Shown here: in pieces, positions 7,984 to 16,056 of the stretch | Numbering within the stretch: position 1 is the first letter of the stretch | How the letters are laid out: each line of letters opens with the position of its first letter | Assembly: GCA_964546935.1 (NCBI GenBank) | Contig: CAZJLJ010000036.1 | Location: forward strand, 1-30,517 | Length of the DNA: 30,517 nt | Source: JALYTY01 sp964546935 | Lineage (GTDB): Bacteria > Vulcanimicrobiota > Vulcanimicrobiia > Vulcanimicrobiales > Vulcanimicrobiaceae | Reading direction: 5' to 3' | Program-made: the position numbers and the translations under genes | The notes under the pieces: generated by a model | The model's database searches: none | What the model was told of the DNA's origin: nothing | Seen by the model: the letters and a program-made list of their open reading frames with translations, nothing else

Positions 7984-8903
7984 CGCACCATACGAACATC
8001 GGCGCGGTGCTTTCCTCGCATATCCGGTATCTCGCGCCCTTGCACGATGTCAAGCAGCAGCGACGCAAAGTTGACTCCGGATGCGGTTGTGAGCGCCAGT
8101 GTGCCTGAGAAGCGTGGATTCATCTCAACAATCGAAAACGTGCCGTCGCTCCGAAGAAAGCCTTGAACATTGGCCGGCCCCACGATCCCGCTACGCTCGA
8201 CGACCTCGCTTGCAATCCGCTCGATTTCCGGGTGGTGGTACGTGCGTCCCTTAACCGATACGCCCGCTTTAATGGCAATACGTTCGCGCGGTACCGATGC
8301 GACAACACGCCCGGGTGCCGACGAAAAACAATCGACGGTAAATTCGCTGCCGTCCACCGCTTCCTGGACGATCAAATCGTTTCGTCCGGATGCCGCTTCA
8401 TGCAGCGAAGTTAGGCTCTCGATTTTCGCGGTGCCAACTGACCCGGAGCCGTGCCGCGGCTTGAGAAATACCGGGAACCGTTCCGGTATGATACTCGCGC
8501 TATATTCATATGTTTTCGGGCCGGGCACACCAATGCGCTCTAAGAAGTGTGCAAATTCGAGTTTGTCGCCAATCGTTACAATGGTGTCACGGTCCGGCAC
8601 CCACAAGCGGCAGCCGGCAGACTCGAACAGGTCTCGCTTCGTCTCGAGTGGCAGAAACTCGCGTTCGACGATCAGTGGGACAAAAAGATCAATGCGCAAG
8701 TCGCGGACAGTACGTAGACACACATCAGCGAAATCTGGGCTATTGGCTGCAGGCAGACGCACGAATTGGTCGACGAAGGACTTCGTTGCGTTGAGCGGAT
8801 CCATATCACCGATCGCTATGAACGTGGCTCTTCCGTCTTCTCGAAGAGCCTTGATGAGCGATTGTGCGGTTACCGTGCCGCCTGCTGAAATGAAGATCCG
8901 CAT
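7875..8903 (-). CDS. ATP-grasp domain carboxylate-amine ligase-like protein
   Basis: 342-residue ATP-grasp enzyme of the CarB/PylC-like group: activates a carboxylate as acyl phosphate and joins it to a nucleophile, usually an amine. N-terminal Rossmann-like pre-ATP-grasp domain (MRIFISAGGTVTAQSLIKAL), IGDKLEFAHFLERIGVPGPKT, the glycine-rich ATP loop FLKPRHGSGSVG (146-157), VQEAVDGSEFTVD, and the metal-binding IVEMNPRFSG (E260, N262). It lies opposite to the amino-sugar genes, so adding an acyl or amino acid group to an amino sugar is an attractive guess, but substrates are unknown. Its last 109 bp overlap the phosphatase gene. No Shine-Dalgarno precedes the ATG; a TAGAAT box sits 8 nt upstream, suggesting a possible leaderless transcript. 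Confidence 0.85.
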   Translation of the reverse strand: MRIFISAGGTVTAQSLIKALREDGRATFIAIGDMDPLNATKSFVDQFVRLPAANSPDFADVCLRTVRDLRIDLFVPLIVEREFLPLETKRDLFESAGCRLWVPDRDTIVTIGDKLEFAHFLERIGVPGPKTYEYSASIIPERFPVFLKPRHGSGSVGTAKIESLTSLHEAASGRNDLIVQEAVDGSEFTVDCFSSAPGRVVASVPRERIAIKAGVSVKGRTYHHPEIERIASEVVERSGIVGPANVQGFLRSDGTFSIVEMNPRFSGTLALTTASGVNFASLLLDIVQGREIPDMRGKHRADVRMVRYWSEVFEDSEGRTWPGTSLDGMTRNPAGSIAGTSR

Positions 8904-9097
8904 GAGGCGCTATTCTATCGCACGGACAAAAACGCATTTTGGCGACCTATGTCGCAGGAGCCGTAGAGCAGGTTTTACAAGGGTGACCAGCGCAAAGCAA
9001 CGCAGCAAGATGATTTCACGTCCGGCATTTGACGCATACCTCTCGGACGTTTGCAGCAGTCACCGTGTCTAGACGAGCGCATGTCCTTCCGCATGCG
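8904..9097. promoter_or_regulatory. Divergent intergenic region with candidate leaderless promoter and inverted repeats
   Basis: About 194 bp between the ATP-grasp start (- strand) and the preferred flippase start (+ strand). On the - strand TAGAAT (complement of 8912-8917) ends 8 nt before the ATP-grasp ATG with no ribosome binding site between, the layout of a leaderless promoter; I see no good -35. On the + side, GCGAC-CTAT-GTCGC (8942-8955) is a short perfect inverted repeat, and CGCATG/CATGCG arms (9078-9083, 9092-9097) flank the bases just before ATG 9098. All are short and could be chance. Confidence 0.3.
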
Positions 9098-10390
9098 ATG
9101 ATCCGGGCTGTCCATCGAGTTCGCACGAGCGACTTCGTGCGTCACGCTTCGCTGGTTTTCGCATTAACAGCCGCCGTTAACGCACTGAACTTCGTGTTTC
9201 ACTTTGCAGTATCACGGCTGCTCGGTGTCAGTTCGTACGGCGTCCTGTCATCCTTGATCGCCGCACTGATGATCGGCGCAATCCCCGGTACGGTAGCCTC
9301 ACTTCTGGTCGTCAAGATCGTCGCAGAACTGCATGCGATTAGCGCGACGCGAGAGCTGCGGTCGATTGCGAGCCGGGCCGCGTTCGGGTCTATCGCCGTT
9401 GCGCTTGTGATCGCGCTCTTTGTGATCCTATTCCGTAATCAGATCGCGGCGTATTTGAAGATTCATGATAGCAGCTACATTGCGATCATGGCGTTGATCT
9501 TAGCATGTAGTTTAATCTCGCCGGTCGTTAGAGCGGTGCTCCAGGGTCTCGAGGATTTTGGGTGGTTTGCTGCGTGCGGCTTCATCGAAGTCTTTGGAAA
9601 AACGGCGATCGGCATTACACTCGCATGGCTGGGATTCGGCCTGTCGGGTGTGCTCGTCGGATATGCGATCGGCGCCGTTCTTAGCGTGCTCTTTGCACTG
9701 GGTACCATCGGAGTTCGGTTGGGTTTTGGTACGGGAAGTACGTCGGCGCATTTCGGCACCGTCGTCGGCTCGAGCATTGGTATTCTGACGTCGACCGCCG
9801 CAACGACTGTGATCGGCTTCGCGGACGTCTTGCTCGTGAAGCACTATTTCGATCCGCAGAGCGCGGGCATTTACGGTGCGGTCTCTCTTATCGGAAAGGT
9901 GTTGCTCTACGCAGTCGCGTTCGTCCCGACTGTTCTGCTTCCGAAAGCCGCGTCGAAGATTACGCGCGGCGAGGGCGCGACGGCTCTCTTGACGGAAGCG
10001 GCGATAACGATGACAGTTGTTGCACTTTTTGGAATGGCGGCACTCGTCTGGAGTCCGAGTATGGTCGTTCACTTGCTCGTCGGGCCACGATTTTCCGGGG
10101 CAGCGGCTTACCTGCCGATGTATGGGCTAGCTATGGTTCTTCTCAGCGCGGCGGGTTTCGGGGCGACGTACCGGACCGCAATCAATCGGTACTCCTTCGT
10201 CATTCCGCTTGCGATCGTATCGGCACTCGAGATTCTCGGCATCACGGTCTTTCATCGGTCGCTCTCGCAAGTCATCGAGGTGCTAATCGTTGGAAATGCA
10301 ATTGCCGCATTTGCAACACTAAATGGGATAGTGCGGTTGTCGCCGCGCGGCATACTTCGACCGTTAGCGGAGTACGACGCTGGGAAGTAG
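9098..10390 (+). CDS. Wzx-like polysaccharide flippase (MOP superfamily), copy 1
   Basis: Multi-pass inner-membrane protein, 430 residues from ATG 9098, with a hydrophobic pattern of about 12-14 helices. The N-terminal helix runs into SRLLGVSSYGVLSSL, the typical O-antigen/polysaccharide exporter entry motif. The segment IGFADVLLVKHYFDPQSAGIYG is closely matched in the second flippase of this window (22152-23423), so the two are paralogues. It should move lipid-linked glycan units to the outer face. Start choice: TTG 9029 and GTG 9065 are in frame upstream, but ATG 9098 leaves a short cytoplasmic lead like that of the paralogue. No start has a strong ribosome binding site. Confidence 0.85.
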   Translation: MIRAVHRVRTSDFVRHASLVFALTAAVNALNFVFHFAVSRLLGVSSYGVLSSLIAALMIGAIPGTVASLLVVKIVAELHAISATRELRSIASRAAFGSIAVALVIALFVILFRNQIAAYLKIHDSSYIAIMALILACSLISPVVRAVLQGLEDFGWFAACGFIEVFGKTAIGITLAWLGFGLSGVLVGYAIGAVLSVLFALGTIGVRLGFGTGSTSAHFGTVVGSSIGILTSTAATTVIGFADVLLVKHYFDPQSAGIYGAVSLIGKVLLYAVAFVPTVLLPKAASKITRGEGATALLTEAAITMTVVALFGMAALVWSPSMVVHLLVGPRFSGAAAYLPMYGLAMVLLSAAGFGATYRTAINRYSFVIPLAIVSALEILGITVFHRSLSQVIEVLIVGNAIAAFATLNGIVRLSPRGILRPLAEYDAGK

Positions 10391-10412
10391 TTTCGCCGCA
10401 CCGATCATCGCT

Positions 10413-12701
10413 TTGTTGCTGCCCCTCGGTGTCGGTATGCTTCCGGCCGCGCTGCTACTCAAGCGCAGTGAATGGGTCAGCTTCGTTGGTCAGTCCTTTG
10501 CCATTGGCGCGCTTTCGATGTCGCTTATTGCTTGTCTGCCGCCAGTGGTTCCATTGGATTTGTGGCTGTATGCGTTTCTATTGCTGGCGTTCGTCAGCGC
10601 TGCCGCCACGTTCTACCTCCTGCTTTCCCGCCGCTTTTTCATTTACGCTACGACCCGCCTATTCTACGTTGCCGCTGCTGCAGCTTGTCTTTTGCCGCTG
10701 TTGATAGTCGTGTTGGGACCGAATGTCGGTTGGGACGCGGTCAATTACTATTTCTTGACCGCGGTCGATTATAGCGTGCGAAACCGAGTGGATTTGTTTT
10801 ACGGCCAAGCTGTGACGTTGAGTACGCATGCGCCGATCCCACTGTTTCCGCTCGTTATCGTCCAATATGCCACCGCGGTAGACCTCGCCAGTCTACTGCA
10901 TACCACGGCGGACGCTAGCGTTCGGTTATTGCCATTCGGATTCTTGATCGGGACGCTTTCTGGTTTGCTTCGGATCGCGCGCAGCCTCGTGCCGCGGGCG
11001 CTGCTGTTCCTCGTACCGCTCGTTCTCGTGTGCACACCGATCATGATTGATTACTGGTACGAGTATGTGTACTACGTGGATCTGCCGACAGCGATGTTTG
11101 CATTCCTCGCGCTTGCCGAAGTGCTCGTTATCCGCAAGACGAGGGCACCGATGGCGTGGGTGCGCCTGGGACTCTGGTGCTCGGGTTTGTTGCTAACTAA
11201 GGTGACCGGCCCGGCAATTCTACTCATGGTCGCCGTGCCGCTCATTATTGCGGTGACGCGCAAGAGGGCCGTCTGGTACGCTACTGCGCTCGTAGCGGCA
11301 GCATTGTTCGTCGCTGGTGGTTTGGTTGTTGGAGGCATGAGTCTGACTTCGCAGCCGTGGCGCTGGGTCGGCGCGGCATTCGCTCTCGTCATGCTGCTCG
11401 CGATTGTGCCCAGTCTTGGCGGTGCTGCGATACGATCGTGGAGCTGGGGCAACTTCGCCGGATTGCTGCTCGCGTTGATGCCCGGTTGCGCCTTTCTTGT
11501 TCGGCACTCGCTCGCTCAAGGGTCGCCGTTTGGATACTACGCATCGTCGTTGTTGCAGAATCGTTCTGCGACGCTGCGCTGGGCGCTAACGATTTTGCGT
11601 AAAAATGCTCCGGACGCTTGGCTTTCGCAGCCCGGGAATCCTGACAACTTCCCCTTGGCGCCTATCCTAGGATGGAGTTTTGCGCCGCCCATGTCATTTC
11701 TGAGCACGGCGGCACTCGTCCGCTTTCGTTTTTCGTTTCCATTAACCGTCGTGGGCGCTTTTGTTCTTCTCTACTACCTTGCGTTTGACACGGTTTTTCA
11801 GCTCGTTGACCTGCGCGAGCTCATGGTAATCGCCCCGTTGGTGGCGGTTCTTGCAATTACATTTCTAGCGCGCGTGCTTCCCCGAGGCGCGACGATCGCC
11901 GTGTTCTTCGCCGCTTCTGTATTGTCACTACCTTTTGCGTGGGTGCCTCAGCAAGGTGAAAATCGCGCGGTCGACGACCTCGTTCATGCGCTCGGATTGT
12001 TTGGCTGGACCGGCTCATCGAATCAAACGCTCGAATTCGATTTGTGGTACGCGTCTGCTGTCCTCATCGTTCTCGCGGTCGTTGCGGCAGCTTGTCGGCG
12101 CAGAACCTTTACGGCGATTCGTCCGGCCGTTGCCGCTTCCGCCGTAATCGGGATCGTTCTCTGTACCAGCTTCGCGCCTTTCCTGTCAAATATCGCCGAT
12201 GCGCACCACCAACGTACGACGACGCAAGTCGAGACGTACCATCAGGGCTACATACCTGTGCTGGAACGCCTGCTCCAAACGCCGGGCCATTTCGTCGTTC
12301 TTACGTACTATGGCTACGGATTTGAGTGGTTTTCCGTGGGACGTATTCGCCGAATCGAACTTACTGGAGCGACCGATTTAGCATCAATTGCTCCGTATCT
12401 CCGGCGCGGTGAAAAAGCTCTTCGACGACATCTCGAAGCGGAAAACGTAAGGTACGTCGTCGTACCTGTCCCCGGTTCACCTTACTATCCTGAATACAGG
12501 AAGCTACTTAGAACGAGAGAGATGTCGTCGTTGCGCACGATGCTGCAGCATTCACCGTCGCGACCGGTCAATGGATGGAGAATCTACGCAGTATCTGCTC
12601 AGCGCGTCTCAACGACACGAAAAAGATCGCGGATGCCGGCTATCGCTTCATTTCGTTTTTCGGCGACGACGCTCGATACGCGTTCAATCACGGCAGCTTG
12701 A
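10413..12701 (+). CDS. Large multi-pass membrane protein, probable GT-C-type glycosyltransferase
   Basis: 762 residues with around a dozen or more hydrophobic helices over residues 1-620, then a C-terminal extracytoplasmic domain. Near residue 107 the loop after an early helix reads GWDAVNYYFLTAVDY, the place where GT-C enzymes (GT39/PMT-like) carry acidic catalytic residues; VYYVDLPTAMFAFLALAEVL is also reminiscent of that group. It would use a polyprenyl-phosphate sugar on the outer face, or could be a polymerase or ligase of the locus; I do not recognise a specific family. TTG 10413 is assumed as start; CTG 10380, preceded by GCGGAG, would add 11 residues and overlap the flippase stop. After WRIYAV the last about 35 residues are basic, low-complexity and antisense to the converging GT4 gene, so they look like read-through. 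Confidence 0.72.
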   Translation: MLLPLGVGMLPAALLLKRSEWVSFVGQSFAIGALSMSLIACLPPVVPLDLWLYAFLLLAFVSAAATFYLLLSRRFFIYATTRLFYVAAAAACLLPLLIVVLGPNVGWDAVNYYFLTAVDYSVRNRVDLFYGQAVTLSTHAPIPLFPLVIVQYATAVDLASLLHTTADASVRLLPFGFLIGTLSGLLRIARSLVPRALLFLVPLVLVCTPIMIDYWYEYVYYVDLPTAMFAFLALAEVLVIRKTRAPMAWVRLGLWCSGLLLTKVTGPAILLMVAVPLIIAVTRKRAVWYATALVAAALFVAGGLVVGGMSLTSQPWRWVGAAFALVMLLAIVPSLGGAAIRSWSWGNFAGLLLALMPGCAFLVRHSLAQGSPFGYYASSLLQNRSATLRWALTILRKNAPDAWLSQPGNPDNFPLAPILGWSFAPPMSFLSTAALVRFRFSFPLTVVGAFVLLYYLAFDTVFQLVDLRELMVIAPLVAVLAITFLARVLPRGATIAVFFAASVLSLPFAWVPQQGENRAVDDLVHALGLFGWTGSSNQTLEFDLWYASAVLIVLAVVAAACRRRTFTAIRPAVAASAVIGIVLCTSFAPFLSNIADAHHQRTTTQVETYHQGYIPVLERLLQTPGHFVVLTYYGYGFEWFSVGRIRRIELTGATDLASIAPYLRRGEKALRRHLEAENVRYVVVPVPGSPYYPEYRKLLRTREMSSLRTMLQHSPSRPVNGWRIYAVSAQRVSTTRKRSRMPAIASFRFSATTLDTRSITAA

Positions 12702-13771
12702 GCGTCCCGATATGCGCTGTAGTTAGCTGAAACCGACACCAGTAAATCGGCGAGGCCGGACGCCGTGCCGTCGAAGAGCGCGCAATCGGGGAGGAGTTCG
12801 GCGATTTCAATGCAGTCGCGTTGCGCAAGTATGACGTTTCCGACCGATACGTGTTCGAAGAATTTCGATGGAGTGCCGAGAGGGAATCTCATTACGGCGA
12901 CGTGACCGCGCGCTGCAATCGCTAACGCCTGTTCGCGCGCTCCATACGGGTGGATTTCAACGTGCGCGCCTAGCGATAGCCGCGAGATCAATTCGTTTAA
13001 CCAACCGTTGGGCGCAGTAAACGTGACAAATCGGGTGTTCACCCCTCGGCTGTTAGCGAGTGCAATGGCGCCGAGTTGAATCTCCAGACCCCGGGCAACT
13101 GGTTGAATTCCCCCCATGTACACGACCCGTAGTGGCTCATCCGTTGTGACTTCCACGGGCGGCCTGGGCCGTCGATCGCCAAACGAGTGCGCATTGTGCC
13201 AGGTTCGAAAGCGCTCCAGTGGCACGCCGCAGCGCTGCGCAACGATCCGGTTTGCTTCTCGTCCGGGGCTAACGATGAGGTCGGCCGACCGCACCATGAG
13301 CTGCTCGGAATGGAAGAGCAGCGCTCGGTATGCAGGCCGCAGGGCAACTGGGAGGTTCATTGCATCGACAATCTCCGGTAGGAGATCTTGCATATCGCAA
13401 AGGACCGACTTTCGCGTTAGTTTCGCAAGGGCGGCGAGAACCGCGCTTGCTGGCAGCTTGAACGCGTTCAACACAACAACCTTATCGCTGCCGCTCAGAA
13501 TTCGCCATGCGGCACGAAGCCAGAGCCGCGCAAAACCGAAAAGGGATCTTTTTTCGGCGCAAACTGCATCGCACCACTTCGCTACGCTCGGGAGCGCGCC
13601 GTTGAGAACGTATAGCGTAGTGATCGCTCCAGCTTCTTCCAATGCCTGAAGCAAGTCGCTGGCGCGGCCGGTCAATCCGGCATCATGGTCAAGGGCTTCG
13701 AAGATTACCGCCAAAACACTGGTGCGTGACACGCGCACCTTTCCGCTGGGTTTCAATGAAATACCTGTCAT
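12599..13771 (-). CDS. GT4-type glycosyltransferase (GT-B fold)
   Basis: 390-residue cytoplasmic glycosyltransferase on the opposite strand to its neighbours. The N-terminal half has DAGLTGRASDLLQALEEAG and LCDMQDLLPEIVDAMNLP; the C-terminal half has LRVVYMGGIQPVARGLEI, HIEIHPYG-like HVEIHPYGAREQAL and the donor-site region RFPLGTPSKFFEHVSVGNVILA, which stands in for the usual EX7E region. Acceptor and donor are unknown. ATG 13771 overlaps the start of the divergent + strand gene (ATG 13756) by 16 bp; GTG codons at 13738 and 13732 are alternative starts that would leave about 17-23 bp between the genes. The 3' end overlaps the tail of the large membrane protein gene by 103 bp. Confidence 0.82.
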   Translation of the reverse strand: MTGISLKPSGKVRVSRTSVLAVIFEALDHDAGLTGRASDLLQALEEAGAITTLYVLNGALPSVAKWCDAVCAEKRSLFGFARLWLRAAWRILSGSDKVVVLNAFKLPASAVLAALAKLTRKSVLCDMQDLLPEIVDAMNLPVALRPAYRALLFHSEQLMVRSADLIVSPGREANRIVAQRCGVPLERFRTWHNAHSFGDRRPRPPVEVTTDEPLRVVYMGGIQPVARGLEIQLGAIALANSRGVNTRFVTFTAPNGWLNELISRLSLGAHVEIHPYGAREQALAIAARGHVAVMRFPLGTPSKFFEHVSVGNVILAQRDCIEIAELLPDCALFDGTASGLADLLVSVSANYSAYRDAQAAVIERVSSVVAEKRNEAIAGIRDLFRVVETR

Positions 13772-16056
13772 ATTTCATTGTCTCTAGTGTATTTGTCGCA
13801 TTAGTTGCAGCGCACGGCGTGCCCATGCTTCGACACGACTGGCTCGTGGCGCCGACTCGAAGCTCCTTCCTTGCCATCGAATATGAGCAATTCTTCGGGT
13901 GGTCTTGCTCGGGAATCGGAACGCCGCGGATTCTGCCGAGCGACTATCTCGAGCAGATTCCTGTGACGGTTAGCGGTTTACTCTTCGGATCGCTTCCCAC
14001 GCTCTGCCTGGTATTATTTGCGTGCGCCGCCTATGTGTTCGCGGCAATTGAAGCGCTAAGCAGGCCTCTATCGATCCCGGTCTTTTTACGTGTTGCACTT
14101 GGGGCTATATTTTTATTCAACACGTGGTCATACAACTGCGTTGTGGCCGGTCACCTCACCATGCTTGTGTCGGCGGCAGGCCTTCTCGGCATTCTAGCGA
14201 TGGCCGCAATACCGCGAATCTCGCAACAGTGGTTTCCGCTGTGGCTCTTTGGAGTAATGCTCCAATTCCAGTTGTTACTGCTGGCACTTCCAGTACTCGC
14301 GTTCGTGCTGTTTCGTTCTCGAGATCCACGAAACGCCGTTCTCGCCACTATTATCCTTCTCCCAGTATTCGTCTCACCGGCGTTTGCGCGGGACACGATC
14401 GCAGCGATTCCAGTAAGCGTCGATTGGGAACGGATACAGTCGGTTGACTTGCTGCAGGGCTTGCTTCTCAGCGGCTACGCTGCGAATTATATGTCGACGC
14501 AAGTGCCGCTCGCATACGCGGGGGCTGTCTTTCTTGCGCTCTCGGCCGCGTTATCAGCGTTTGCGCTATTACTCCCGGGTCGCGGAGCGGGGCGCCGAAG
14601 ATATGTACTGCTAGGACTGCTCCTGATCGCCGCCGCGATCTTTGCTTCAGGAACAAACGGGCCGGCTGGCCGCGAAGAAGCATGGGCGTTCGAACACATT
14701 CGCCCGTTTGATGTGTTTCGCGAACTCTACGATATTGTTGGTCTTATTCTCGTTTGCTATGTTCTTATTGTCGCAGCGACCGCTGCTCGAAACCGAGTCG
14801 TGGCTGCTGGCATTGTTGCATCCGCGTGCGCGTTCTGCGCCGTGTGGATCATGCTGCCTCCCGTGCGGTATTGGCCCATCGCAAGCACAATTCCGCGGGC
14901 AAATCCGGGTTGCATTCCCGGGGCGCGGTTCGCACTTGCTCCCTGGCCGGTACCGCTAACGTACAGAGGCCAAGGATCAGGCCTAGATCCGGACGCGCTG
15001 CCGGCTTGCGTCGGGTACGTGCCGTTCAACGTCCCTCTACCGGGTTATCCGGTTGATCGCGCGCTCGCAGAGGCTGATGCGGGAAACGATCGCGCAATGC
15101 GTTATCTCGGCGTTTCTCGCTACATCGTCCGCAATGGATTTTCAACATCCAACGCTGTTGTTGATGTTCTGCCTACAACCGCTCGAACGAAGGCACGCCT
15201 CCGGCTATCTGATGAAGGCTCGCATAACGCAGTGCGGACGTTCGACCCCTTGCCGTTAATTACGCTGCAATCCGTTCCTTCGGAAGGCACTCTTGACGAC
15301 GACGTTAGCCGTGGTGGAATTTTTTACGCCGACGTTCAACACGTCGCGTTACGGTCCCGTGTTGCGGCGTGGCGCGGCGGAGCATTTATTCCGATTCGCG
15401 GCGCTGAGCGACTCGACGACTCCGTGATGTGGATTGATGCGAACCGCTACTTCGCAAAATTTCCGCTCCTTTCGCAAGGTATCGGCGGCGCCGAGACGAC
15501 TTCGTCTACGTTGTTGCCCGTGCCGAACTCGGCACCAGATGCCCTTGGAATTGTGTGGGGCCGCTTGATGGACGAACGCGGTCACGTGATCGTGACAAGC
15601 GTAAAGAGCTATTCGTGGTTCAACTTGCATGGCGCGCGAGCGGTGCGCTGTGCGGGTCGTTGTATTATCGCGGCGTTCGGAAATCCGCCGGCCGGAATTC
15701 CACTCAATCCACCTCGAGCACAGACGATCGTCATTCCTCAACGCGAACTCTTACCGTTCTTGTACGAAGCCGATGTTCCGCAACACGGCACCGTCGCCGT
15801 TCGATTCAATCAGAGTTACGCCGATACGTGGCACGCGGTGGCGATGTCGATGGCGCAACCGGCGATTCATTTTCCCATCGACCGATCGGTAAATGGCTGG
15901 CTGTTGCCCCCATCGAAGGGTGGTCGCCTCTGGATATTTGATCCAGGCGCAGCGTTGCTCGTCCTACTCGAAGTTTGCGGCATCGTCGCTGCGGTGCTTC
16001 TTATCGCTAACCCCGGCTGCCTGACAAACCGGGAAGAGGGCAGTAAACCGATTTGA
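13756..16056 (+). CDS. Large multi-pass membrane protein with extracytoplasmic domain, possible GT-C/YfhO-like glycosyltransferase
   Basis: 766 residues from ATG 13756 (MKYLSYFIVSSVFVALV). An N-terminal membrane part of roughly ten helices spans residues 1 to about 390 and includes NTWSYNCVVAGHL and FEHIRPFDVFRELYDIVGLI, the latter resembling a segment of YfhO/DUF3367-type membrane glycosyltransferases. A long extracytoplasmic region with several repeated beta-like stretches (about 390-720) follows, then a final helix DPGAALLVLLEVCGIVAAVLLI. The role, lipid-linked sugar transfer outside the membrane or glycan modification, is inferred. A longer reading frame from 13642 is open, but its extra 38 residues are polar, basic and antisense to the GT4 gene, so I use 13756. 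Confidence 0.7.
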   Translation: MKYLSYFIVSSVFVALVAAHGVPMLRHDWLVAPTRSSFLAIEYEQFFGWSCSGIGTPRILPSDYLEQIPVTVSGLLFGSLPTLCLVLFACAAYVFAAIEALSRPLSIPVFLRVALGAIFLFNTWSYNCVVAGHLTMLVSAAGLLGILAMAAIPRISQQWFPLWLFGVMLQFQLLLLALPVLAFVLFRSRDPRNAVLATIILLPVFVSPAFARDTIAAIPVSVDWERIQSVDLLQGLLLSGYAANYMSTQVPLAYAGAVFLALSAALSAFALLLPGRGAGRRRYVLLGLLLIAAAIFASGTNGPAGREEAWAFEHIRPFDVFRELYDIVGLILVCYVLIVAATAARNRVVAAGIVASACAFCAVWIMLPPVRYWPIASTIPRANPGCIPGARFALAPWPVPLTYRGQGSGLDPDALPACVGYVPFNVPLPGYPVDRALAEADAGNDRAMRYLGVSRYIVRNGFSTSNAVVDVLPTTARTKARLRLSDEGSHNAVRTFDPLPLITLQSVPSEGTLDDDVSRGGIFYADVQHVALRSRVAAWRGGAFIPIRGAERLDDSVMWIDANRYFAKFPLLSQGIGGAETTSSTLLPVPNSAPDALGIVWGRLMDERGHVIVTSVKSYSWFNLHGARAVRCAGRCIIAAFGNPPAGIPLNPPRAQTIVIPQRELLPFLYEADVPQHGTVAVRFNQSYADTWHAVAMSMAQPAIHFPIDRSVNGWLLPPSKGGRLWIFDPGAALLVLLEVCGIVAAVLLIANPGCLTNREEGSKPI

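Noticed and set aside
8170..9072. 300-codon + strand open frame over the ATP-grasp gene
   Set aside because: Antisense to a clear ATP-grasp protein, with Ser/Arg-rich composition and no recognisable domain.
13642..13755. Upstream extension of the membrane protein gene to 13642
   Set aside because: The 38 added residues are Arg/His/Trp-rich, precede an evident hydrophobic N-terminus starting MKYLSYF, and are antisense to the GT4 coding sequence.
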